This document shows, piece by piece, positions 9,238 to 17,642 of a stretch of 32,021 bases of DNA. The first letter of the stretch is position 1, and every line of letters begins with the position of its first letter. The notes below the pieces were generated by a model, which was not told the origin of the DNA, searched no databases, and was given only the letters and a program-made list of their open reading frames with translations. The translations under genes were made by a program, and so were the position numbers. This stretch comes from Parasporobacterium sp. (lineage in GTDB: Bacteria; Bacillota; Clostridia; Lachnospirales; Lachnospiraceae). The stretch covers positions 4,050-36,070 of the forward strand of contig JABUTA010000005.1 in NCBI GenBank assembly GCA_021443845.1, read 5' to 3'.

Positions 9238-12200
9238 TTAAGCCTGCTTTTCCTCTTTTCGACTCTTTCGGATTACAATAAATCCCCACAATGCCAGCAA
9301 TAACAATATAACGATATCGATATAAATATTTACCTGCTGCCATGGAGCAAGTCCGTATGAAACACTTACATCTGAACCATATCCATTCATTGCATTACTG
9401 TTTGCGATAACATATAAAATATTATGAACAGCCTGACGGATAAGTGTTGCCTGAGTTGGTGTAAGTCGGTCTTCTCCCTTCTTGCTTACCAGAGATGGCT
9501 CCTTGTCCTGAGCAAGATCAAGATCTCCGCCTGCACGGATCATCTGGTCAACATTCATGTATGTGGTATTGTCGGTGTTGAAGTCAGTAATGACCATACC
9601 TTCAAAGCCCCATTCTTCTCTGAGAACACCGGTTAACAGGCTGTAGCTTCCGCCTGCCCAGGTTATTCCGAGTCTGTTGAAAGATGTCATTATACCAAGG
9701 CTTTCCCCATCCTGTACCGCAATACGGAATGGTTTAAGATATAACTCTCTCATTGCCTGTTCTGTTGTCCATACCGAAATACCATTTGCACTTCTGTGGG
9801 TTTCCTGATCATTTACTGCAAAATGTTTTACCATGGTAAAAACGCCTTTGCTCTTTGCTCCGGTTACAACTGCTGCTGCCATATTACCTGAGATCAGTCC
9901 GTCTTCTGAGTAATATTCGGAATTACGTCCGCTGAAAGGTGATCTGTGTAAGTTTACAGCCGGAGCATACCATCCTGTATATGGTCTTCCGTCACGGTTT
10001 TCCGCTCCTATGAGACATTCATTGCCGATGGAAATACCTTCCTCATAAGCCAGTTCATCGTTCCATGTTGCTGCTGTTACGCAGGAACTTGCATAAGAAC
10101 AAACATCATAAATAGTTGCTGTCTGACCAACGTCTACCATTCCTGAGAAAAAGTTTACCAGACCAACCGGGCCATCGCTGTCAACAGTTGATGGTTTTCC
10201 GATACGGGTATTTGAAACCGTACTGTAACAACCCATACCGATTATCTGAACCATTTCCTGAACTGTTATCTGATTCAGATATTCATCCCACATAGGATCA
10301 TCTTTGTCTAATCCGATCATCTGATAAAGCTGAATAGCTGTGGCTTCCTGAGAATCCTGGGCAAATACAGGCATTTCATCTGTGTAGTATGGATAAGCTT
10401 CATCATTTCTTCCGCTCCATGACCAGTACAGAGAATCGATGAATTCCTGACTTACTTCTCTTTCAGCCACTGTCGGAGTCTTAGGGAATGTTGCTTCAAA
10501 ATCAGCTCTTGACATTACCTGTGTTAATCCTTCACTTACATCATCAAAACGGTTTTCAACAGTATTGCCTGTTACAGGATCTTCGTCATAAGTGATCAGA
10601 TCGTCTGCATGATACTTGATCTGCATTGATTTATCTGCCTGCAATGCATCGTGTGCATTATGTGCAGCAGTAATCACGTAGTCACCTTCATCCAGTTCAT
10701 AACCGTTGTGTGCAACTCCTGTTCTCTCATCATTGGCACCATTATAATCATAAGATGCCATATCATAAGCACTAAATGTAATTTCAACTGTTTCGCTCTG
10801 TCCCGGTTCAAGAAGAGAGGTCTTTGCATAACCTGCAAGTACTACCTGGGCCTTTTCAATCTCTCCCTTGTAGTAAGGCGCTGTGTAATATACCTGTACA
10901 ACATCCTTGCCGGCATAGAGACTGCTTTCTTTGTTTGTAACCTTTACTTTTACTGAAACAACAGTATCATTATTTAACTGTGATTCCGAAGCATCGACCA
11001 GTTCCCATTCAAATTCAGAATAACTGAGTCCATATCCGAATGGAAATACAACCTGGGAATCATACCATTCTTCCTGCCCTGCCTGTGCCTCTTCATAAGC
11101 TCTGGTTTCATAGTAGCGATATCCGGAATAAATACCTTCTTCATAATCTACAAAATAGTATCCGCTTGGAGAAGAGTTTACCAGATATTCATCACCTAAG
11201 CCGTCTGCATCGGCTGCACTGTCATCATTAACAGAGAAATTCTGCCATGTAGGTGATAATTCCATCTGTCGTTCATATGTATCTATCAGATGACCTGATG
11301 GATTTACACTTCCGTTCAGTATTCTGCCCAGGGCCATGATTCCTTCATTGCCCGGTGCGCCAATCCATACAGCTGCCTGAATATGTCCTGCAAAATCATA
11401 GCCTATAGATGTTTCGTCAAAGTCTTCCTTATCATCCAGAAAGCCCAGTTCCATCGGCGTACTGCTGTTTACTATTACTACAACTTTTTCAAAATTCTCA
11501 CAGGCCAGTTTCAGCATTTCCTGCTCGTTTTTATCAAGTTCAAGATAATGATCATCCTTATCATAGGCACCTTCCACTGCCTGACCACCGCTTACCATGG
11601 TACGCGGCAGATCCCAGCCTTCGCCGCCAATACGTGACAATACAACAACTGCTGCACCGGAATATTCCGAAAAACTGCTGATCTGTTCATCAGTATAACT
11701 TGATACCGGTGTTTCTCCCGTAGAAAGTCCTGTTGTGATTCCGGCCTCCATACTTGGATTGGCTATACGGCCGGAACCTGATTTGGAATTGTCCTCATAG
11801 AAGCTTTTCATAACAGTATTAACCTGAAATCCAGCCGCTTCAAGACTGTCGTAAATTGTTTTTGCGCCGGTGTGATCACTTCCGCCCGAACCGGAGCTGC
11901 CATATACAAGATTGGCAGCATTCTTTCCGAATACAGTAATTTTCATACCGTTTTCCAGAGGAAGAAGCTGTTCTTCGTTTTTGAGAAGAACAAATCCCTC
12001 CTCACAGATTTTTTCATTCAGATTATTAGCAGCAGTCAGAGCTTCTGACTTACTGTCAATTCCATCTCCTGCCTCATAATATAAAAGAGAAGCGGCTTCC
12101 TCAGCATCTGTCGTCTTGAAATACTCAAGATCACCACCTCCTCCGGCCATTTTCGTTGTCTGTCCGCCGAATATCTGGTTCATGGTTACGCTTATCAGCG

Positions 12201-12336
12201 GCGTCAGATTAATTACCAGAGAAACTGCGAGTACAATTACAATAATAATACTGCTTACAATAAACCATACCCTGTTTCGCTTATATTTAAAAAATACAGA
12301 AAGATTCCCCTTCACTTTTAGCTCCTTTTTACTCAT
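9238..12336 (-). CDS. membrane-anchored GH3, inverted domain order, TM at both ends
   Basis: 1032 aa. N-terminal TM (VWFIVSSIIIVIVLAVSLVINL), CEEGFVLLKNEEQLLPL, GGEGWDLPRTM, VFPFGYGLSYSEF, then DSDGPVGLVNF, NLHRSPFSGRNSEYYSEDGLI, KHFAVNDQETHR, EWGFEGMVITDFN; C-terminal TM (IDIVILLLLALWGFIVIRKSRK). Start overlaps the upstream stop (ATGA). Confidence 0.93.
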   Translation of the reverse strand: MSKKELKVKGNLSVFFKYKRNRVWFIVSSIIIVIVLAVSLVINLTPLISVTMNQIFGGQTTKMAGGGGDLEYFKTTDAEEAASLLYYEAGDGIDSKSEALTAANNLNEKICEEGFVLLKNEEQLLPLENGMKITVFGKNAANLVYGSSGSGGSDHTGAKTIYDSLEAAGFQVNTVMKSFYEDNSKSGSGRIANPSMEAGITTGLSTGETPVSSYTDEQISSFSEYSGAAVVVLSRIGGEGWDLPRTMVSGGQAVEGAYDKDDHYLELDKNEQEMLKLACENFEKVVVIVNSSTPMELGFLDDKEDFDETSIGYDFAGHIQAAVWIGAPGNEGIMALGRILNGSVNPSGHLIDTYERQMELSPTWQNFSVNDDSAADADGLGDEYLVNSSPSGYYFVDYEEGIYSGYRYYETRAYEEAQAGQEEWYDSQVVFPFGYGLSYSEFEWELVDASESQLNNDTVVSVKVKVTNKESSLYAGKDVVQVYYTAPYYKGEIEKAQVVLAGYAKTSLLEPGQSETVEITFSAYDMASYDYNGANDERTGVAHNGYELDEGDYVITAAHNAHDALQADKSMQIKYHADDLITYDEDPVTGNTVENRFDDVSEGLTQVMSRADFEATFPKTPTVAEREVSQEFIDSLYWSWSGRNDEAYPYYTDEMPVFAQDSQEATAIQLYQMIGLDKDDPMWDEYLNQITVQEMVQIIGMGCYSTVSNTRIGKPSTVDSDGPVGLVNFFSGMVDVGQTATIYDVCSYASSCVTAATWNDELAYEEGISIGNECLIGAENRDGRPYTGWYAPAVNLHRSPFSGRNSEYYSEDGLISGNMAAAVVTGAKSKGVFTMVKHFAVNDQETHRSANGISVWTTEQAMRELYLKPFRIAVQDGESLGIMTSFNRLGITWAGGSYSLLTGVLREEWGFEGMVITDFNTDNTTYMNVDQMIRAGGDLDLAQDKEPSLVSKKGEDRLTPTQATLIRQAVHNILYVIANSNAMNGYGSDVSVSYGLAPWQQVNIYIDIVILLLLALWGFIVIRKSRKEEKQA

Positions 12337-13037
12337 TCATCTTCCATCTGTTCAATGCGCTTTATGCTGGCAGCATCAGGAAATCCTTCTGCCCATTCAA
12401 GTACAGCTTCCGTACCTTCCGGAACTGTCAGTTTTATGCAGTCAATAATAGGCGCATGGGCATGAGCTGTTCCATCCAGAGTCGTATCGTTAATGACTTC
12501 AAGTACAATCTCATTTTCACCTTTTTTCAGTGAAATACCGGATGAGATTGTATAATCACTGAAAGGTCTGAGACCGCCGCTGTCCATGGAGAAGAATCCG
12601 TTTACAACATCCTTGAACTTCATATCTCTGTATGAAATAACATTACCGTTAACTGTAACAGAGAATTCATCACTGCCTATTTTTTCAATTCCTGCCTCAG
12701 CTGTTGCTCTCAGTTCGAGTTTTACATTGTCAATATCAGCGTCAGAACTTACTTTGAATACTATCTTATTTCCCTTCATATACAGGTAAGCTATAAAATA
12801 CTCTTCACTGGCTCCTGCCTCGAACTTGTCATAAGTAATGACCGCTGTGCCCTGCATATTGTTGGATTTTCCTGCACCCTGTATCTGACTAAGATCGGTG
12901 TGCTCTGCTTCGAATACATATACATTTGGATCCTCTTCTGCCGGTTCCGGTGATGCAAATGAATTCGTAGAAACAGCTATACACGCAATTAATAAAACCG
13001 CTGTTCTTTTAATCATTTTTTCTCTGAAAAATCTCAT
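12333..13037 (-). CDS. small secreted CBM6/35-like beta-sandwich protein (paralogue 2)
   Basis: 234 aa; signal peptide; YVFEAEHTDLSQIQG...YDKFEAGAS...GLRPFSDYTIS...KKGENEIVLEV...APIIDCIKL. RBS AAGGAG upstream of ATG 13037. Confidence 0.7.
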   Translation of the reverse strand: MRFFREKMIKRTAVLLIACIAVSTNSFASPEPAEEDPNVYVFEAEHTDLSQIQGAGKSNNMQGTAVITYDKFEAGASEEYFIAYLYMKGNKIVFKVSSDADIDNVKLELRATAEAGIEKIGSDEFSVTVNGNVISYRDMKFKDVVNGFFSMDSGGLRPFSDYTISSGISLKKGENEIVLEVINDTTLDGTAHAHAPIIDCIKLTVPEGTEAVLEWAEGFPDAASIKRIEQMEDE

Positions 13038-13070
13038 TGATAAGCTCCTTTTTAAACTGCTGTGAAAATG

Positions 13071-13129
13071 ACAGATATACTGCCTGCTTCAATGTGGATC
13101 ACCACCTGAAGCAGAACAGTATAATCTGT
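13071..13129 (-). terminator. long intercistronic stem-loop between secreted GH3 and CBM-like gene
   Basis: Plus strand ACAGATATACTG..CTGCTTCA..GTGG-ATCA-CCAC..TGAAGCAG..CAGTATAATCTGT. Three nested complementary segments with small bulges. Confidence 0.55.
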
Positions 13130-13137
13130 ATTATTTG

Positions 13138-16100
13138 TTATTCAATCACGATGATTCCATTCAGATAATAAACATCACTGCCGTCATCAGCAGCAATTGT
13201 GAAACTATATTCACCGGAAGTTAATGCGCTTCCGCTAATGCTTCCGTCTGTATTGAGTACAAGACCTGAAGGAAGATTTCCATCAGCAATACTATACTCA
13301 AACTCCTCACCGTCCACATTAATGATATGACCATTGTATTCATTTCCTGCTGTAGCTGCAGGCAGATCGAGTTCAAAATAGTTATTTATTACACTAATTG
13401 AGAATTCTTCTGTTTTTGTAACCCAGCCATCTGCTCTGAGTTCTACTGTGAATGTATAGGTTCCTTCATTATATGAAGTTCCGGAAATAATTCCGCCCTT
13501 TGAAAGTGTCATTCCTTCCGGCAGACTTCCTGATACAACTGTGTAGTATCTGCCATCTGTAATTGTTTCATCTGCTGATTCTCCTGCACTTCCTCCAGTG
13601 CTGTCTCCGGCGCTCTCTCCTGAGCTTTCTCCGCCTCCGGATTCAGCATCAGCGTCCGCTGTTTCTGCCGGGCCTGAAACTTCTTCAGCTTCAGAACTTC
13701 CATCAGGCTCTGAAACTTCAGCCGGTTCAGAATTTACTGCAGGCTCAGTATCCGATGCTGCTTCCTGCTCTTCGGCAGTCTCTTCTGCTTCTTCTAAAGC
13801 AATTGATGTCTTATAAGACATACCGATTGACGCATCTTCAAGTTCTGTTCCGGTAAATCCACTCAGATCCATACCGTTCTTTGTAATATTTGAATTTGCC
13901 ATTGCATAAACAGCACCGGTTGCTCCCATACGAAGAGATATCCACTGAATATCATTTGCAGCTTCGCTTCCGTCAGCTTTTGCTACCATTACAGTATTGT
14001 TTGAAGGGTCCCACCAGCTTCTTTCAATTGTTACAGAATCATTATCAACAAGGGTACTTGAAAGGCCTGCTCTCATACACATATTCAGATTGCTGTAAAT
14101 TGTGTCATCAGTTTCCTGTGTATTGTAAAAAATATCTGTTGTGATGACACCATTCATTCCCCATTCATTTCTTACAACTCCTGTACATAACTGATAGTTA
14201 TTTATTGTTCCCACATTACCGATACAGTTCATGGAAACCATCATGCCATTAGCACAGCCTTCCTCAATACATATCTGGAATGCTTTGAAATAATTCTGAC
14301 GCATATCCTGTTCTGTAAGATATGTGAGAAGTCCTGCTTCTTCCTCTCCCTGATTACGAGAGTTTCCTCTGTAAGAGTCCTGATTGTTTACAGCAAAATG
14401 TTTAATATAAGCAACTATACCCTTTGACTGACAGCCTTTGACAACCTCTGCTGCAATCTTACCTACCTGAGTACCGTCTTCTCCATAATATTCAAAGTTT
14501 CTGCCTCCAAATGGTGTACGGTGAAGGTTAAGTCCAGGTGCGTACCAGCCCTGAGCATCATGCTGCAATGCTTCATTTCCTATTGCAATACCCTGTTTAT
14601 AAGCCAGATCCTTGTTCCATGCAGCTGCGACATTAGCGTTAGATACCCACTGATATCCGTTTCCTGCTTTAAGCGCTGTAGGACCATCATAATGAACTGT
14701 TGCCGGCTGACCCATTCTTTCATTTGCAATTGTTCTGTATCCGCCTGCAAATACCATCTTCCACATTTCTTCGTATGTATACTGATTCATGTAAGCTGTC
14801 CATGTTTCATTTACAGAACCATCTTCATCATACAGAGGAATACCGGCAAGTTCATCAAACATTACTGTAACTTCTGCATCCTGTGTCCATCCGTTATTTT
14901 TTGCTTCTTCGACAAGACTGTTATAGTATTCATACCATACTTCATCTGATTCTTCTTCAGTAGATCCCAGTGTAAATTCCTGTCTTGTCCGCATGCGATC
15001 ATACTGACTATCTGTAAGTGCTATCGCAGATTCTCCTTCTGATACCATAGGTGTTGTAGGCCATGTACCTTCCCAGTCATCTCTTGAAAGCAGAGTCATA
15101 TCTCCGGTGAGTCCCATTTCATCTGTTTCTTCAGTACGGTTCAGTGTGTCATACTGATCCTTATTTGAAAATCTCACTTCTACATCTGCTCCGGTAACTC
15201 TGTCCTGGGTATAAACAATGTCCGTATCAATAGTAAAGTCAAATGTCAGTGACTGTCCATCCGGCGCTGCTGCTTCATTATGAGAGTCACGCATTAACTT
15301 CAGAGTATATGTACCTGCATCCAGCTCATATCCTGCTGAAGAATTGCCGTTATCATCATCAGCGTCAAAAGATGCCATATCCTGAAGATACAATTTCATA
15401 CTTACCCTCTGGCTCTGTCCCGGCTTCAGTGATTTTGTCTTAACAAAATCTCCAAGCTGAACAAATGATTTGGCAACTTCTCCCGCATAATATGGTGCTG
15501 TATAATACAGTTCTACAACATCCTTACCTGCGCAGCTTCCTGTATTTGTAACAGTAACCTCAACATCATAATACACATCACCGTTTTCATCTGTTTTTTC
15601 AGTAAATGAAGCATCACTCCATTCAAATGTTGTATAGCTGCCACCATATCCAAACGGATAGATGACATTCTCTGTGTACCACTGCTGTGCATCATTCTTC
15701 AGTTCTTCACTATATACTGCCAGTTCTCCCTGAGCTGCAGTTCCGTAGTTTTCCTGCATCATAGATGCAAAACGAGTTTCATAATACTTGTAGCCATAAT
15801 AAATACCTTCTTCGTATTCTACTGCAAAGTATCTGAACTCATTACCATCATCTGAATATGTATAACGCGTTGTACCATTTTCAACCTGATCGTTTTTTCC
15901 CATATTGGCAAATGTCGGATCTTTGGTGAAATCAGCAGCATAGATGTCTGCCAGTCTGCCTGAAGGATTGATTGTTCCATTCAGAGCTTCGCCAACAGCA
16001 ACCGCACCATTCAGTCCCGGATGTCCTACCCACAGAGCTGCATCAATTTTCTCGTTATCCCTGATCCATCCATATTCAAACTGTACAGGGATATTAAGAA

Positions 16101-16815
16101 CAACAATAACTGTGTCAAAAGCTTCATTGCCGGTAACATACTCAACAAGCTTTTCTTCCTCTTCTGTAAGTTTAAGAGAATGACGGGATATTTCATCATA
16201 TGTTCCATCTTCTTTTAATACATATTCTCCTGAAGACAGGTCGCCGCCTTCTGTACCGGTACGTCCCAGTACAATTATTGCTGCATCATTATATCTGTCA
16301 AAGGAGTTTTCTACAGCAGCGGTAAATTGTTCGACATCTGTTTCAACAGGAGCCTTCTGTGCATCATAGTTCGGTCCGCCGCCCTGTGAAGACTTGTAGC
16401 TGTTTCCATCAGTTTCGTAAAAGCTTCTGAGTGTCGGATTGATGGAAAAACCCGCATCTTCCAGACTTTCATAAAACGAATAATATTCATTGTCCGAAAA
16501 AGCCTGTGATACTCCTGAGCCGCCGCCCTGGTAATAATAATTTTCTGCCGCTTTACCAAAAACAGAAATACTCTTTACTCCTGAAAGAGGCAGAGTATTA
16601 TCCTGGTTTTTCAGCAGAACAACACTTTCCTCAGCAAGCTGCCGGTTGATTTCCGCTGATGCCTCAAAAGTCTCATCAACAGAAGTATATTCTGATGTAA
16701 AATATCCGTTACTGTCTACCATACCGGCATATACATTAAGCCCGGCTGTTCCTGCCATGATTGCTCCAATGGCAGTTGCTGCAGCAGAACGGAACAGTTT
16801 ATTTTTTCTGATCAT
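13138..16815 (-). CDS. secreted GH3, inverted domain order, with C-terminal He_PIG-like domains interrupted by an acidic low-complexity tract
   Basis: 1225 aa. Signal-peptide-like N-terminus; EESVVLLKNQDNTLPL, GRTGTEGGD, VIYPFGYGGSYTTF, HYDGPTALK, NLHRTPFGGRNFEYYGEDG, KHFAVNNQDSYR, EWGMNGVITTDIF; C-terminal LPEGMTLSKGGIISGT and LPSGLVLNTDGSISGSALTSGEYSFTI. RBS AAGGAG upstream. Confidence 0.93.
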   Translation of the reverse strand: MIRKNKLFRSAAATAIGAIMAGTAGLNVYAGMVDSNGYFTSEYTSVDETFEASAEINRQLAEESVVLLKNQDNTLPLSGVKSISVFGKAAENYYYQGGGSGVSQAFSDNEYYSFYESLEDAGFSINPTLRSFYETDGNSYKSSQGGGPNYDAQKAPVETDVEQFTAAVENSFDRYNDAAIIVLGRTGTEGGDLSSGEYVLKEDGTYDEISRHSLKLTEEEEKLVEYVTGNEAFDTVIVVLNIPVQFEYGWIRDNEKIDAALWVGHPGLNGAVAVGEALNGTINPSGRLADIYAADFTKDPTFANMGKNDQVENGTTRYTYSDDGNEFRYFAVEYEEGIYYGYKYYETRFASMMQENYGTAAQGELAVYSEELKNDAQQWYTENVIYPFGYGGSYTTFEWSDASFTEKTDENGDVYYDVEVTVTNTGSCAGKDVVELYYTAPYYAGEVAKSFVQLGDFVKTKSLKPGQSQRVSMKLYLQDMASFDADDDNGNSSAGYELDAGTYTLKLMRDSHNEAAAPDGQSLTFDFTIDTDIVYTQDRVTGADVEVRFSNKDQYDTLNRTEETDEMGLTGDMTLLSRDDWEGTWPTTPMVSEGESAIALTDSQYDRMRTRQEFTLGSTEEESDEVWYEYYNSLVEEAKNNGWTQDAEVTVMFDELAGIPLYDEDGSVNETWTAYMNQYTYEEMWKMVFAGGYRTIANERMGQPATVHYDGPTALKAGNGYQWVSNANVAAAWNKDLAYKQGIAIGNEALQHDAQGWYAPGLNLHRTPFGGRNFEYYGEDGTQVGKIAAEVVKGCQSKGIVAYIKHFAVNNQDSYRGNSRNQGEEEAGLLTYLTEQDMRQNYFKAFQICIEEGCANGMMVSMNCIGNVGTINNYQLCTGVVRNEWGMNGVITTDIFYNTQETDDTIYSNLNMCMRAGLSSTLVDNDSVTIERSWWDPSNNTVMVAKADGSEAANDIQWISLRMGATGAVYAMANSNITKNGMDLSGFTGTELEDASIGMSYKTSIALEEAEETAEEQEAASDTEPAVNSEPAEVSEPDGSSEAEEVSGPAETADADAESGGGESSGESAGDSTGGSAGESADETITDGRYYTVVSGSLPEGMTLSKGGIISGTSYNEGTYTFTVELRADGWVTKTEEFSISVINNYFELDLPAATAGNEYNGHIINVDGEEFEYSIADGNLPSGLVLNTDGSISGSALTSGEYSFTIAADDGSDVYYLNGIIVIE
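13566..13798 (-). repeat. low-complexity acidic coding tract (E/S/A/G/D-rich)
   Basis: Encodes EEAEETAEEQEAASDTEPAVNSEPAEVSEPDGSSEAEEVSGPAETADADAESGGGESSGESAGDSTGGSAGESADET. Shares the exact 17-mer TCTCCTGAGCTTTCTCC with the tract near 8519. Confidence 0.85.
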
Positions 16816-16852
16816 ACTGATGCTCCTTATATATCTGTAATTTTCTGAATAA

Positions 16853-17557
16853 TTATTCGTCCTCCAGTCTTTCGATCTGTTTCAGACTGGCTGCATTTTC
16901 TTCCATTGTAAGTTCTGCTTTACAATCTTCAGGAACAATGAGTTCAATACAGTCGATAATAGGTGCCTTGGCAACAGCAGTACCACCTATTTTTTCATCA
17001 TTGCTTACCGCAAATCCAACATAGTTAACTCCTTTTTTCAGGCTTACCTCCTTGGAAATGACGTAGTCTGAAAATGGTCTTAGTCCGCTTCCCTTCCAGT
17101 CAGAATTTACATCATCAAACTCTAATGTGCCGAATTCAATACGGGTCATTTCTGTATCAGCTTCAGCTCTGTATCCTATCATGAATTCTTTATCTGTAAG
17201 TGATTCAATTCCCTTTTCAGCAGTTGCTCTTAATATAAGAGTTACATTTTCCACATCTTCTGAGCTTTCAATAGTAAAAGAAATAAATGAGGACGTATCA
17301 TACATATCACAGATGAAATAATCATTGCTTGCACCAGCCTGATATTTATCATAGCAGATTGCACCGACACCGGTTGTTTCGTTAGAATATCCCCTTCCGA
17401 AGAAAACGGAAAGATCTGTATGTTCTGCTTCAAATTTATAGCTTGTTCCTTTTATTTCTTCCTTATCAGCTCCATCACCTGCAAATGCGGTCATACCAAA
17501 GCACATTGTTGCTGCAAATAATGTCCCAATAACAGTTCTTAATATTTTCTTATTCAT
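16853..17557 (-). CDS. small secreted CBM6/35-like beta-sandwich protein (paralogue 3)
   Basis: The ORF track starts at 17608, but MNKKILRTVIGTLFAATMCFGMTAFA at 17557 has a GAAAGGAAA RBS and a proper signal peptide. YKFEAEHTDLSVFFGRG...GLRPFSDYVISKEVSLKKGVNYVGFAV...APIIDCIEL is shared with the other two paralogues. Confidence 0.7.
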   Translation of the reverse strand: MNKKILRTVIGTLFAATMCFGMTAFAGDGADKEEIKGTSYKFEAEHTDLSVFFGRGYSNETTGVGAICYDKYQAGASNDYFICDMYDTSSFISFTIESSEDVENVTLILRATAEKGIESLTDKEFMIGYRAEADTEMTRIEFGTLEFDDVNSDWKGSGLRPFSDYVISKEVSLKKGVNYVGFAVSNDEKIGGTAVAKAPIIDCIELIVPEDCKAELTMEENAASLKQIERLEDE

Positions 17558-17594
17558 GTCGTTTCCTTTCATCAGTTTATTGTTCAATGCGAGC

Positions 17595-17621
17595 TCCGGC
17601 AGACACACTGTATCTGCCGGA
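17595..17621 (-). terminator. intercistronic stem-loop between secreted GH3 and CBM-like gene
   Basis: Perfect 9-bp inverted repeat TCCGGCAGA / TCTGCCGGA with a 9-nt loop, 22 bp downstream of the GH3 stop. Confidence 0.55.
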
Positions 17622-17642
17622 AATACTGCTCAACTTTTATTA

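Noticed and set aside
14521-14949. Plus-strand 142-aa ORF
   Set aside because: Antisense to the GH3 at 16815..13138 with no RBS or homology cues.
17558-17608. Upstream start MCLPELALNNKLMKGND for the third CBM-like gene
   Set aside because: The internal ATG at 17557 has a better RBS and places the signal peptide at the true N-terminus.
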